Assembly: GCA_029821735.1 (NCBI GenBank)
Contig: JALGSU010000038.1
Location: forward strand, 1-64,000
Direction of reading: 5' to 3'
DNA from: Candidatus Zipacnadia bacterium
GTDB taxonomy: Bacteria; Armatimonadota; Zipacnadia; Zipacnadales; UBA5352
DNA: 64,000 bases
The notes beneath the pieces are model-generated. The model was not told where the DNA came from, ran no database searches, and worked only from the letters and a program-made list of their open reading frames with translations. The translations under genes and the position numbers were made by a program. This document shows positions 42,806 to 51,931 of this stretch, piece by piece (within the stretch, counting starts at the first letter, position 1; every line of letters starts with the position of its first letter).

Positions 42806-44846
42806 CACTGGCCTGCACCAGGCGGCGGGCCTTGTTGAACGCCATGGGTGGCGAGTTCAGACTGAGGCCCGCGGACTCCTTTTGCGAGAGCGCGGCGTCC
42901 GAGCAGGCGACGAGGTTGAAGGTGCGCCCGTCCTGCGTGCTGGTCCAGCGGCGGCCGTCGAGGTCAGCATTCCCGAGGGTGCGCCAGATGCACTGGAAGT
43001 TGTAGGCGCCCGATTCGACGGCGCGCATCTCGTCCACCACGAGGAAGTAGCGGCCCTTGGGCCAGACGACGCAGCGGTCCCAGTTGACGCCATGGTAGTT
43101 GGCGAGTCGGGAACGCCACAGGCCGAGATCGCTGCTGTCTTCGCGCGCGACGATCTGGGCGAGTTCGGGGGTCTGCCCGGCCCAGCCGTCGCGCAGGACG
43201 GTGACGGTGTTGTGCTCGCTCAGCGCGGGGATCATGTAGCCATCGTCATAGAGGCAGACGCTGCCCTTGTCCTGATAGTTGAGGATGGCGTTGGCGTCCG
43301 CGTGGGAGTGGAACCCATAGCAGAAGCCGCCCATGGCGAGATACTGATCATCGGGCTCGAAGCCGGAGCGGAAGGTGACTTTGTCGAAGCCCTGCTCGAC
43401 AGGGAAGTGCCGCTGCGCCTCGTAGTTGGTCCGGTTGTAGACCCAGTCGGTCAGCTCCATGGTCCTGATGCCGAGCAAGTCCTCGGGGAGTTCGCGGGGG
43501 AGCACGTCCGGGGGGACCCAGTAGCGGCCGCGTTCGCCGCCGAGCTTGTCCCACATCCAGAGGTACCGGCCGTCCTGGTAGAGCCAGCCCGACTGCTGGA
43601 CGCCCTGGACGAAGGACTTGCGGCCGACAGTGCCCGAGTCCCCGAAACCGCAGACCTGACCAAGGTTGTTGGTCATCATCATGAACAGGTCGGCCATGCG
43701 GCTGAGCCCGTCGCCCTCTATGTAGCGTGGGTCGGGGCGGTGCAGGGCCCACTGGTAGTTGCCAGTGAGGGTGATGTTCCCGTAGCCGGGGCAGTCCTCG
43801 TTCACGCGCCAGTTGGCCATGTTCGGCTCATAGTAGCGGTCCATCTTCTCGAGCAGTGCCTGGCCCAACTCCAGGTCGGGGTAGTAGCGCGAGAAGTACA
43901 TGGCCGCCCATGACGCGCCCATCGCATTCCAGTTGTTCCCGTGCGGGGTGACCGAGGCTGTGACCTTTGCTTTGGTGTATCCCAGCCGCCGGGCGAAGCG
44001 GTAGAACAGGTTGGTCAGTTCGGCGCGGTCGGCCTCGCTGAAGGCCGGCGCTTCTTCCACGCGGTCGAACTGGTGGAAGATGAAGCGGCAGGAGCGCACG
44101 TCATCGGCCGTGCCCTCGGCCTCGGTGAGTTCGTCGAGGCGGCGCATGGCGCTGAGGAACAGGCCAGCCCAACCCGCATCCCCTCGGGTGAAGTAACTGT
44201 CGCAGTACAGCGCCGCCATTCCGCCCATTGAGCGCGACGAAGTCTCGCCCGCGATCTTCGCCTCATACGCGGCGACCTCTTCGGCAGTCAGCGGCGCAGG
44301 CAGGCTCTCGCTATGGACCTCGATCATTGGCCCGATCGCCCCGTCGTCGGCATCGGCGAGTGTCTCGAGGAAGCGGTCCGCTGCCGCTTCGCAGCCGGCA
44401 ATGCTCGGGCCGCCGAGGAAGACTACGTTGGTGCCACTCAGCCAGGGATTGTGCACGGTGCGGATGACCCACGCGTCCTCGCCCTCCGGCCATGACCAGT
44501 CGCACAGGACCAGGTCGCGCCGGTAGAGGCGCTCGACGACCGCGTTGACCGCGAAGACGCCGGGCGCGATGACGTTGACGCTGGCAAGCGCGTCCTCGGT
44601 CAGCTCGGAGGCGTTGAGCACCGGTGGTGCAGCGCCAAGGGCTTCGTCGATCCCGCGTGCGAGGCGTTGTCCGAGAGCAACGTATGCCTCGGAGTCAGGC
44701 ACCGCGATCACGCAGGCTGGCGCGCCATCCGCCACAAGCTGAGTGGCGAGGTGCATATCCTTGATCTGGGTCAATTCCGCGGGGTCCTCGGCGAACGCTC
44801 CGGCCAATGTCCCGACGATGACGACTGCACAGGTGATCCAACGCAT
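42714..44846 (-). CDS. Secreted heparinase-II/III-like enzyme, N-terminal part of frame-split gene
   Basis: Starts at ATG 44846 with AAGAGG eight bases upstream and a signal peptide (MRWITCAVVIVGTLAGAFA). An alpha/beta domain (about residues 25-190, VRTVHNPWLSGTNVVFLGG) precedes an alpha-barrel (about 200-480). The heparinase II/III beta domain then begins, with GGFCYGFHSHADANAILNYQDKG followed by VCLYDDGYMIP and HNTVTVLRDG as in the paralogue at 16.2-21 kb. The His/Tyr-rich FHSHADAN and GYGNITLTGNYQW segments are probably near the active site. Counting the other pieces, the whole gene is about 1343 codons. It leads an operon whose next gene (stop to start 2 bp) is the barrel lipoprotein at 37413-40811. 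Confidence 0.75.
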   Translation of the reverse strand: MRWITCAVVIVGTLAGAFAEDPAELTQIKDMHLATQLVADGAPACVIAVPDSEAYVALGQRLARGIDEALGAAPPVLNASELTEDALASVNVIAPGVFAVNAVVERLYRRDLVLCDWSWPEGEDAWVIRTVHNPWLSGTNVVFLGGPSIAGCEAAADRFLETLADADDGAIGPMIEVHSESLPAPLTAEEVAAYEAKIAGETSSRSMGGMAALYCDSYFTRGDAGWAGLFLSAMRRLDELTEAEGTADDVRSCRFIFHQFDRVEEAPAFSEADRAELTNLFYRFARRLGYTKAKVTASVTPHGNNWNAMGASWAAMYFSRYYPDLELGQALLEKMDRYYEPNMANWRVNEDCPGYGNITLTGNYQWALHRPDPRYIEGDGLSRMADLFMMMTNNLGQVCGFGDSGTVGRKSFVQGVQQSGWLYQDGRYLWMWDKLGGERGRYWVPPDVLPRELPEDLLGIRTMELTDWVYNRTNYEAQRHFPVEQGFDKVTFRSGFEPDDQYLAMGGFCYGFHSHADANAILNYQDKGSVCLYDDGYMIPALSEHNTVTVLRDGWAGQTPELAQIVAREDSSDLGLWRSRLANYHGVNWDRCVVWPKGRYFLVVDEMRAVESGAYNFQCIWRTLGNADLDGRRWTSTQDGRTFNLVACSDAALSQKESAGLSLNSPPMAFNKARRLVQASGEQMGLGVRQCPSARRRPPYRRIDHLDHRR

Positions 44847-44895
44847 TGAGCACACCTCTTTGGCTGGTGATGTGGGCAGCAGGTAACGGCAGTGG

Positions 44896-45582
44896 CTATG
44901 AGGCTGGCGCTTCCTCGGCCAGCATCTCCTCAGCGATGGCCACGTTACGCTCGATGATGATTTCGCCGAGGGCATGGCCGGTTTCGGCGCTGGCGGCGAG
45001 CGCCTCCTCATTGATCATCGCCTCGGTGTCGACCAGTTCGGGGAACCACGCCAGCGCAAGCGAGGTCTCGAACTCGGTGGCGTGTCCGGGCATGCGTCCG
45101 GTGCTGAGGTGGGCGGTGACTTCGTCATCGGTGAGCACGTTCCAGTAGGTGCTTACGCGCCACCCGGCCGGGTAGCGTCGCACGAGTTGTTCGCCGCCGT
45201 ACTCCAGAATTGTGTGATTGCCGAGGTGCCCGTTAATCACCAGGAAGCGGCACATTCCGTGGGTGGTCATGCTCTCGACGAGGTCATACAGGTACGCGAG
45301 CATGGTCGAGAGCTGCAGCCGCACGGTGCCGGGCACGTCGATCTTCCACTCGCCGAGGCCAGCGGGCATTGGCGGGAGGACAAGTGCGCGCGGGTAGAGG
45401 CGCTGTGCGACTTCGGTCGCGACGCGCGTGGCCGAACGGATATCGTGGTCCAGGGGGCAGTGCTCGTAGTGGTCCTCGACTGCGCCAACCGGGATGATGC
45501 CCAACTCGAAGCTCCCCTCGGCGAGGGCGGCGGCGAATGCCGTGGCGGTGTATTCACCAAGAAAGACGCGCGGCTGACTCAT
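44896..45582 (-). CDS. Creatininase-family amidohydrolase
   Basis: A 228-residue cytoplasmic metal-dependent amidohydrolase. Family metal ligands are visible in PVGAVEDHYEHCPLDHDI (about residues 31-48: Glu, His, Asp). KIDVPGTVRL matches the FPGT segment, and INGHLGN (about 120) matches the NGHGGN motif, with Gly replaced by Leu. FETSLALAWFPELVD holds the C-terminal Glu. ATG 45582 is chosen (GGAGG seven bases upstream). The family hydrolyses small cyclic amides (creatinine, formamides, mycofactocin-type peptides); the true substrate here is unknown. It lies 49 bp upstream of the heparinase-like gene in the same direction, so co-transcription is likely. Confidence 0.82.
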   Translation of the reverse strand: MSQPRVFLGEYTATAFAAALAEGSFELGIIPVGAVEDHYEHCPLDHDIRSATRVATEVAQRLYPRALVLPPMPAGLGEWKIDVPGTVRLQLSTMLAYLYDLVESMTTHGMCRFLVINGHLGNHTILEYGGEQLVRRYPAGWRVSTYWNVLTDDEVTAHLSTGRMPGHATEFETSLALAWFPELVDTEAMINEEALAASAETGHALGEIIIERNVAIAEEMLAEEAPAS

Positions 45583-45600
45583 GCTCTGGCCTCCGGCGAT

Positions 45601-45622
45601 CTCCTCGCCGGCTGGCGGGGAG
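45601..45622. repeat. Short hairpin in the creatininase-gene leader
   Basis: CTCCTCGCC (45601-45609) and GGCGGGGAG (45614-45622) can pair over nine bases (one G-T) with loop GGCT. It is in the divergent spacer between the creatininase-family gene and the discoidin protein gene. It could be a REP-like remnant or a leader structure. Confidence 0.35.
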
Positions 45623-45735
45623 AGATGTGGAGGATTCGGGTTTGCCGGGGGGCAAACAAGCAGATGCGCTCGACAGAAACGCATGAGCGCCTCTACACGC
45701 GAAGTCACGTCGCCGTACATACGAGGAGCGAGACG

Positions 45736-48261
45736 ATGATCAGAAGCCGCCGCACGCTGCCTTTCCTACTGCTGGCACTGCTGGCAGTGATGGTGACCGT
45801 AACGCAGGCCGAGCCGGTCCGTGAGGACGACGAGTGGAGCATCAATTCGCAAGCCGGGGCGGGTGACTGGGAGGCGCTGATCGCTGGCGAGAATCTGGCG
45901 CTCGGGAAAGCGCTGGCTCTGCAGCCGGAGCCTGCCTACGCCCCCACCGAGGACCCCGACGATGCTGCGCAACTGACGGACGGAGTCCTGAGCGCACGCG
46001 AGGACAACCGCATCTGGTTTGACCGCGGTGTAGTCGGCTGGGCCAACATCCAGCATGTGCGGATGACGCTCGATCTCGGTCAGATGCAGCCCGTGGGCCA
46101 GGTGGTCATGCGGCTGCAGACCTGCATCGGCAGCGATGACACCACGCCCCGCGATATTCAGATTGCGCTGAGCAGTGACGGCAAGCACTTCCATCCGGCG
46201 TGCAGCCTGACCATGCGCACCCATCCCGAGGACAACCCGGCGCTGACCTTCGAGCCGCTGCCCCCGGCCGACGGTGGCCAGGTGCACGCTTTCGTGCTGT
46301 CGGTGGGCTATGCCGCGCGGTACGTGCGGCTGGATTTCGTCACCGACAAGTTCCTCGTCGCGGACGAGATCGCGGTTCTGGCTGCCGAGGGCGAGGTCAA
46401 GGCACTGCCCGATGCGCCGGAGACTGAGCCGGAGTATCGCGACAACATCTTCGATCGCCACGCGCAGTATCAGGAGATGATCGCGGCAGGCAACCTGATC
46501 GAGGGCAATGAGCTTGCCTACGTGCCCAAGCCCAACTACCGCCTGACGACCGATGAGGGCGATCCGTGGGACCTCACCGACGGGGAGTTCGGCAAGCGCA
46601 CTGACGAGCGTATCTGGTTCGAGCCGCCTGCGGTGGGCTGGCAGCACGCGACGCTGGTCACGATCTTCGCCGACCTGGGAGAAGAGCAGCCCGTGGACTC
46701 AGTGGTTATCCGCTGCCTCGGCGGTGGCGAGCAGGGCAGCCTGTTCTTCCCCGACGAGATTCGCGTGCTCATGAGTGCGGACGGCGAGGAATACTACCGA
46801 GTGAGCGAGCGCCACAAGCGCGGCCTCGACGATCTGTCGCCAACCGCGTGGGACCTGCCGGAAGAGAAGCTGGCGTGGGTGCACAACTTCCAGCTCCCGG
46901 TGGGGTTGCGGGCGCGCTATGTCGCGGTTCAGCTTCGACATCAGCAGCAGTTTATCTGTGCCGATGAGCTGGCGGTGGTGCGCGGCGCGGATGACCTGCC
47001 GGATTTCCAGCCCGACCCGGCTTCGCGAATCACCATCGTCACCGAGGGCGTGGCCTTCGAGCCTCTGCACGTGATCCACCCGATCTGCCACAACCGACCG
47101 ATCCGCACGAAACTGTCGATCATGGACGCCCGGTCCGGTGAGGAGAACAAGGGGCCGTGCGAGCTGCTCATCGACCTGCCGGACTCGGTGCAATTTGACG
47201 GGACCTCCAGCGAGATGACCACCGTGCAGCATGACGGGCGGGACTTCACACGCTATGTCCTGCCAGTCAATCGCGGCAAGTACGGTGACTTCTACCTGCA
47301 GACCTCGCTGCCGGCGGGGGAGACGGACACGCTGTATCTGTATGGCGATTCTGGAGCCGGTCCGCAGAACGAGCGCAAGGTGGCCTGGGAGTCGATGGAT
47401 ATTCCGGTTGCGCGCTCGTGCGAGAGGCTGCACGTGAGCCTGGCGTGGATGGGCACCGGTTCGTGGTACACCGCGTGGCCTGAGGGCATTCGGCACATGG
47501 CGGAGATGGGCTTCAACGCGCTCGGCACCTTCCCGCGCTACTGGAAAGAGGAGGACGTGGCTGCGAGGCAGGAGGCGCTTGCCGCGGCGAGGGCCGCCGG
47601 GATGAAGATCATCATCAACGAGTCACCAGCCGGCGCGGTCAGCCGCGATCGCGCGCAGGAGGAGACGAAGTCACAGCTCCCCGATGGGCCGAGCAGCTAC
47701 GTGTGTCCGTCCTATCGCGGCCAGTACTACGAGAATGAGCACGCGACTTTCGGCCAACATGCAGTCTGGGTGCGGCCGGACTACATCTTCTACGACATCG
47801 AGGCATACTGGCATGGGGCGCAGGAAGGTCCGCGCTGCGAGCGGTGCCTGGCGCGTTACGAGGAGGGCAACTATACCGACTGGGATGAGCTGCGCGGCGA
47901 CCTGGGCAGAGAGATTCACCAGGACATGAGGGACGCCATCGAGGGCGCGCTGGCCGACGCGGGCATCGAGTGCCCGATCATCTACGGAAGCTACCGCACT
48001 CAGCCCATCAACAAGCTCAATGACGGAATCTTCGCGTGGGAGAAAGTGTATCCAGACCTGCTGGACATGGCGATGCCCAGCCTGTACGTCGCCGGTGATC
48101 AGATGCGCGTCGCCAACAACATCTCGGGGAACCACGAGCTGATGGACTCGAACAACATCGTCCCGTGGCTGAGCCCGGGGACGTATGGTGAGTATGATCC
48201 GGTTCGGTCACGGGACATGATTCTGGAGGCTCGACCCGCTGCACTTCAAGTACCACGCTGA
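45736..48261 (+). CDS. Secreted double-discoidin, barrel-type glycosidase-like protein (frame-split, main part)
   Basis: Begins at ATG 45736 (GAGGAG seven bases upstream) with signal peptide MIRSRRTLPFLLLALLAVMVTVTQA; the open frame upstream is antisense to the creatininase gene and is ignored. Two related discoidin-like domains follow (about residues 50-220 and 255-400), sharing NLALGKALAL/NLIEGNELAY starts, LTDG and RIWF motifs. After a beta domain comes a TIM-barrel-like region (about 570-835) with PDYIFYDIEAYWHGAQEGPRC (a D-x-E strand, possible catalytic acids). The frame ends at 48261 with the aberrant tail RDMILEARPAALQ. The proper C terminus (LDPLHFKYHAEAIDIVAP) continues in the next frame. 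Confidence 0.68.
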   Translation: MIRSRRTLPFLLLALLAVMVTVTQAEPVREDDEWSINSQAGAGDWEALIAGENLALGKALALQPEPAYAPTEDPDDAAQLTDGVLSAREDNRIWFDRGVVGWANIQHVRMTLDLGQMQPVGQVVMRLQTCIGSDDTTPRDIQIALSSDGKHFHPACSLTMRTHPEDNPALTFEPLPPADGGQVHAFVLSVGYAARYVRLDFVTDKFLVADEIAVLAAEGEVKALPDAPETEPEYRDNIFDRHAQYQEMIAAGNLIEGNELAYVPKPNYRLTTDEGDPWDLTDGEFGKRTDERIWFEPPAVGWQHATLVTIFADLGEEQPVDSVVIRCLGGGEQGSLFFPDEIRVLMSADGEEYYRVSERHKRGLDDLSPTAWDLPEEKLAWVHNFQLPVGLRARYVAVQLRHQQQFICADELAVVRGADDLPDFQPDPASRITIVTEGVAFEPLHVIHPICHNRPIRTKLSIMDARSGEENKGPCELLIDLPDSVQFDGTSSEMTTVQHDGRDFTRYVLPVNRGKYGDFYLQTSLPAGETDTLYLYGDSGAGPQNERKVAWESMDIPVARSCERLHVSLAWMGTGSWYTAWPEGIRHMAEMGFNALGTFPRYWKEEDVAARQEALAAARAAGMKIIINESPAGAVSRDRAQEETKSQLPDGPSSYVCPSYRGQYYENEHATFGQHAVWVRPDYIFYDIEAYWHGAQEGPRCERCLARYEEGNYTDWDELRGDLGREIHQDMRDAIEGALADAGIECPIIYGSYRTQPINKLNDGIFAWEKVYPDLLDMAMPSLYVAGDQMRVANNISGNHELMDSNNIVPWLSPGTYGEYDPVRSRDMILEARPAALQVPR

Positions 48262-48298
48262 AGCGATCGACATCGTCGCGCCGATCGAGGATATCTTC

Positions 48299-48592
48299 GT
48301 GGACGGTGTGCCGATCCAGGGGATGTCGAGCGATGCCGAGGGCGTGAAGTTGTGCGGCATGGTGGCCGACGGCGAGATGGCGATTCTGATGTCGAACTAC
48401 CAGGGCGCAGCGCCGGGGACGAAGGTGCGCATTACGGCTCCCATCGCGGCGGCTTCGGAGCTGTGGGACCTGCATTCGGGCGAGAAGATCGGCGATCTGA
48501 ATCCGGGCGACACCATCGTGGTGACGCTGGACGAGATCGCCGCGCACATGTATTACGTGGGGAACAAGTACGGAGCGGATGTTCCGCGTTAG
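48299..48592 (+). CDS. C-terminal piece of the double-discoidin glycosidase-like gene
   Basis: Continuation of the preceding gene in another frame. The protein-like reading really starts near 48228 (DPLHFKYHAEAIDIVAPIED), before the first possible Met. It contains the end of the barrel and a small beta-sandwich (EMAILMSNYQ, WDLHSGEKIGDLNPGD). In related barrels a strand with a YYWYG-like motif precedes FDPLHFKYH. It is missing here, so a short deletion (about 15 codons plus two bases) rather than a one-base indel may have broken the frame. It has no independent ribosome site. Confidence 0.55.
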   Translation: MDGVPIQGMSSDAEGVKLCGMVADGEMAILMSNYQGAAPGTKVRITAPIAAASELWDLHSGEKIGDLNPGDTIVVTLDEIAAHMYYVGNKYGADVPR

Positions 48593-48598
48593 GCTGGC

Positions 48599-50404
48599 TC
48601 AGGCGCGCTGCCAAGATACGCCGTACAAGTGCGTGTCAGTGCCGCGCAACTCAAGCCGCAGCGCGATTGGCCGGTCGGGGGTGACCAGCAACACGTCGCC
48701 GCCGCGCCAGGCGACAGGCAACTCGAGGCCGTCTCCCGCGAGGGGGACGGCCTCATCGATTCCGTGGCCGGGCAGCGGTTCGCCGGTCGCGGCGTCGATG
48801 ACGGCGACGCGCAGGGAATCGCCGACGGTCGCGTTGCAGCTCAGTCGCCACGTGCCGGGCGTGGCGCAGGTCAGGGCGACGGTCTGCACCTCGGCGGCAG
48901 CGTCCGGACGCTGGGGCTGGTAGTGCGCGTATCCGCCGCGGCGGATGGTCGCCAAGCCGGCTGACATGTGCCGGTAGTGGATCGCGTGGGGCGGCTCACC
49001 GGGGGTCATGCGCGGCCACAGTGACGAGTAATACAGCCACCAGTCGTTGCCGACCGCGACTGGAGCGGAGGCCATAAGCAGCATGCCCTGGTCCCAGCTC
49101 TCGGGGTCGCAGCCGAGAAACAGGCCGGTGGGATCCGGGCGCGAGAAATGCACGCCGTCGTGGCTGATCATCAGCCCGAACTCGTAGGACGCAGGCGCTG
49201 GGCCGACCTCCAGCATACCGATGCACAAACCCATCTCCTGCCACACGATGAAGTCGTGTACGCGGGTCTCGGGGATCTGCAGCGGGTCAACGATGGGGTT
49301 CTCCGGGTGGCCCTCCCAGTGGATCAGGTCCTCGCTGACGGCCATACCGCCGGTGCGGCGCGTCGGGCCGGGGCCGTAGTTCCCGTATGCCCGCCACAGT
49401 CCGGCGCTCTCGTCAAAGAACATGCTGTCGTACTCGAAGTAGAAAGGGCGCGAGCCGGGGTAGCTGCGCTCGGCGGGGTGAGTGTGCCAGTCGAGTCCGT
49501 CGGCTGAGGTGTGCAGCACCGCCTCCTCGGGCACGAGGCCCAGCATCTGCTCGGTGCACACATAGGGCTCGCCGGCGACTGGCGAGCGGTCGGTCTTCAC
49601 GATGGTGGGCATGCGCCAGAGCGCGGGTAGCAGGTTGTTGGCGCTATCGCCGCCGAACTCCACCAGGCCGAGGTCCGGTCTGCGCCACTGTATCCCGTCC
49701 TCGCTCTCGGCGTAGCAGATGTGCATGAGTTTCTGCCAGGCGGCTCCACCGAAGTTCGCGCGCAGGTCCTCGCGGGACCCGGGGTGTTGCGCCCCGGCAT
49801 ACCACATGCGGAATACTCCGCCCTCGACCATCACCGTGCCGCGGTTGAAGACCCGCAATTCGTCGGGCGCGCCGGGCTCGCCGGGGAGCATGATGGGGTT
49901 GGCCGAGTGCTTGCTCGGGCGGTTGTGCACGTGCCGCGCGCCTGCGAGGTGGGCCATCGCGGATGTGTCGACGAAGAGCAGGCCGGGCGCGGCGTCCAGC
50001 GATCGGGTGGCGGGGAATGTGTGGGAGCCTGACAGGCCGAGGTCGGTCGTCGAGCGTAGCGACAGCGGCACGGCGTCGCCACTGGCACTCGCGCTCGCAT
50101 CCTGCAGTGGCGCGAGGTTCTCCTCGAAGCCACCGTGCTCGGCGGGGGTGATGTGGAAGATGCTGCGTGCCTCGTGGGCTTGCTGCAGGACGCCGCCGAC
50201 CACGCGGAAGACGAAGACCGTGCGCCGGTCCTCGTTGATGGCGACCAGCCACGGCACGCCGTCGGGCCCGTCGATGATCTCGGGATCTCGCCAGTGACCA
50301 TCGAGGCCGGTGTGCTCAATGAGTGAGACACCGGCCCCGGTTCCGTCGCTGATGATCAGATCGCCGTCACTGCTTGCCTGAATGTGCAGGTCGCCGCCGG
50401 CCAT
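48599..50404 (-). CDS. Glycosidase-like beta-propeller protein (GH43/GH32-type fold)
   Basis: A 601-residue protein without a signal peptide. The middle (about residues 170-500) has the repeating WYAGAQ, ICYAESEDGIQWRRPDLG, AVLHTSADGLDWHTHP, GMAVSEDLIHWEGHPENP, GLMISHDGVHFSRPD pattern. This is the SxDGxxW blade signature of five-bladed propeller glycosidases (GH32, GH43, GH68, GH130 and relatives). Candidate acids include HWRDPEIID near the N terminus and FFDESAGLWRAYG. A beta-sandwich follows at the C terminus. It is the last gene of the operon sulfatase - DUF3604 - propeller (12 bp after the DUF3604 gene). It probably cleaves or binds an oligosaccharide; specificity is unknown. Confidence 0.65.
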   Translation of the reverse strand: MAGGDLHIQASSDGDLIISDGTGAGVSLIEHTGLDGHWRDPEIIDGPDGVPWLVAINEDRRTVFVFRVVGGVLQQAHEARSIFHITPAEHGGFEENLAPLQDASASASGDAVPLSLRSTTDLGLSGSHTFPATRSLDAAPGLLFVDTSAMAHLAGARHVHNRPSKHSANPIMLPGEPGAPDELRVFNRGTVMVEGGVFRMWYAGAQHPGSREDLRANFGGAAWQKLMHICYAESEDGIQWRRPDLGLVEFGGDSANNLLPALWRMPTIVKTDRSPVAGEPYVCTEQMLGLVPEEAVLHTSADGLDWHTHPAERSYPGSRPFYFEYDSMFFDESAGLWRAYGNYGPGPTRRTGGMAVSEDLIHWEGHPENPIVDPLQIPETRVHDFIVWQEMGLCIGMLEVGPAPASYEFGLMISHDGVHFSRPDPTGLFLGCDPESWDQGMLLMASAPVAVGNDWWLYYSSLWPRMTPGEPPHAIHYRHMSAGLATIRRGGYAHYQPQRPDAAAEVQTVALTCATPGTWRLSCNATVGDSLRVAVIDAATGEPLPGHGIDEAVPLAGDGLELPVAWRGGDVLLVTPDRPIALRLELRGTDTHLYGVSWQRA

Positions 50405-50416
50405 CTCGCACCTCGG

Positions 50417-51904
50417 CTACGCGTCTCGTCGGTTGACCCAGATCGGGCTGCTCCACGCCATCTGCCCGTTCATCTGCTGCACGCGCACCATGTAGTAGTC
50501 GGCCGCTGAGGCGTCGGCGGATTCATCAGTGAAGGTGAAGCCCAGCGCGAATGACTCGGGCGTCAGCAGCCGGTGGACCATGACTGATTCGGAGGTGAAC
50601 TCGCCGACGAAGTGGCTGGAGCCGGCGGCCATGATCTCCGCGAGCGTGCGCTGCACGGTGAACTCCGAGGGCTGCGTGAATTGCATGGTGAGGCGGTCCT
50701 CGGGCCGGCCCTCGATGTCGAGGATGACGCCCTTGGTCGCGTCCTCGCCATAGGCGCCCTGACGGGTGGTGAATGACTGGAAGTCCAGACCCGCGTCAGT
50801 GACGCCGGTCAGTCGGTCGCGGCGGTCCTCGTCGAAGGGACCGGACTGGAACATGGGCGTGGCCCTGGTCAGCCGAGGTCCGTCGAGGCGGATCGAGCCC
50901 TGCCAGTCGCAGACGCGGTCCAGAGTGAGCTGCCCCCATGGGCCCCAGCCCCAGCGGATGCAGACTTTGGCGCGTCCGCCGCGGAATGGGTCCGAGGGGA
51001 GGACGGTGGGGACGCTCTCGCGATGGATCACGCGGCCGTTGCGCAGGATTTCGACCTTGTCGATCTCGTCCATCGCATCGACGCGCACGCGGATCTCGCG
51101 GCGGGAGTCGAAGTCCAGTTCGGCACCCATGGGTCGGTCGTTCAGGTGGAACTCGAGCTCGATGCGGTCGCCGGTGACGGCGTAAGTGCGGCGCGCGTTG
51201 ATGGCCTCCCAGATTGACTCGCGCGTCAGTTCGTCGGCCCAGATGGCCGCGAGGCCCTCGCGGTAGGCGCCCGGGTGGCCGAAGTGGTCGTCGGTGCTGG
51301 CGATCAGCCCAAAGCGCCGGCCTGAGGCCAGCGCGTGCGAGACGGTGCCCTTGGTCACCGCGCCGCCGAGCGAGTGCAGAATCATGGGGTGCAGGCCGCG
51401 ATCGTCCATGCAATTGCCATGCTCGGAGTAGACCTCGACGATGGGGCACAGGTCGGCGGGGAAGCGGCTCCAGTCGACGCCGCGCCAGCCCTTTGCGTAC
51501 GCGACGTGGTGGGGCACCATGATGGCGTCGGTGGCGCGGACGCGCTCGGCGAGCTGCTCGATGGTGTCACCGTAGACGAGCTCGCCCTGATCGTGCGGGT
51601 AGACGACGGTGTAATCACCGTCGAGCGAATGCCACTCGAAGCCGGTGAAGGTCACGAACTCGCCGGGCTGGTAGGCCTCGCGTGCGGCGGCGCAGCCCTC
51701 CGGCCAGCGCTCGCGGTGCTTCTCGTGGCCCTCCACCCAAATCATGTGGCGATCGCCAGGCATGGTGGGCATATCCGGCCACTCGTTCTGGCCGGTCAGG
51801 CAGAAGAAGTCGAGGTGCTCGCGCGCAATCTCGAAGCCCCGCTCGATCGAGCCATGGGCGTAAGAGATCGAGTTGTGCGTGTGCAGGTCGCCGAAGTAGA
51901 GCAT
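50417..51904 (-). CDS. DUF3604 / PHP-like metal-dependent hydrolase
   Basis: A 495-residue protein. It begins MLYFGDLHTHNSISYAHGS, the PHP-type H-x-H metal motif that opens DUF3604 proteins. FVTFTGFEWHSLDGDYTVVY (about 85-104), IMVPHHVAYAKGW (about 130) and IASTDDHFGHPG (about 205) supply the other metal ligands. The C-terminal 230 residues are beta-rich (VRVDAMDEIDKVEILRNG). GAGGAGGGA precedes ATG 51904, and there is no signal peptide. It lies 27 bp after the sulfatase and 12 bp before the propeller gene. The family is widespread in marine and environmental bacteria next to sulfatases; its reaction is not established, although phosphoester hydrolysis is the usual guess. Confidence 0.82.
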   Translation of the reverse strand: MLYFGDLHTHNSISYAHGSIERGFEIAREHLDFFCLTGQNEWPDMPTMPGDRHMIWVEGHEKHRERWPEGCAAAREAYQPGEFVTFTGFEWHSLDGDYTVVYPHDQGELVYGDTIEQLAERVRATDAIMVPHHVAYAKGWRGVDWSRFPADLCPIVEVYSEHGNCMDDRGLHPMILHSLGGAVTKGTVSHALASGRRFGLIASTDDHFGHPGAYREGLAAIWADELTRESIWEAINARRTYAVTGDRIELEFHLNDRPMGAELDFDSRREIRVRVDAMDEIDKVEILRNGRVIHRESVPTVLPSDPFRGGRAKVCIRWGWGPWGQLTLDRVCDWQGSIRLDGPRLTRATPMFQSGPFDEDRRDRLTGVTDAGLDFQSFTTRQGAYGEDATKGVILDIEGRPEDRLTMQFTQPSEFTVQRTLAEIMAAGSSHFVGEFTSESVMVHRLLTPESFALGFTFTDESADASAADYYMVRVQQMNGQMAWSSPIWVNRRDA

Positions 51905-51931
51905 CGGCGCTCCCTCCTCATTCGGGTGGGA

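Noticed and set aside
44974..45735. Upstream extension of the double-discoidin gene
   Set aside because: The frame is open but runs antisense through the creatininase gene; a signal peptide and ribosome site at 45736 define the real start.
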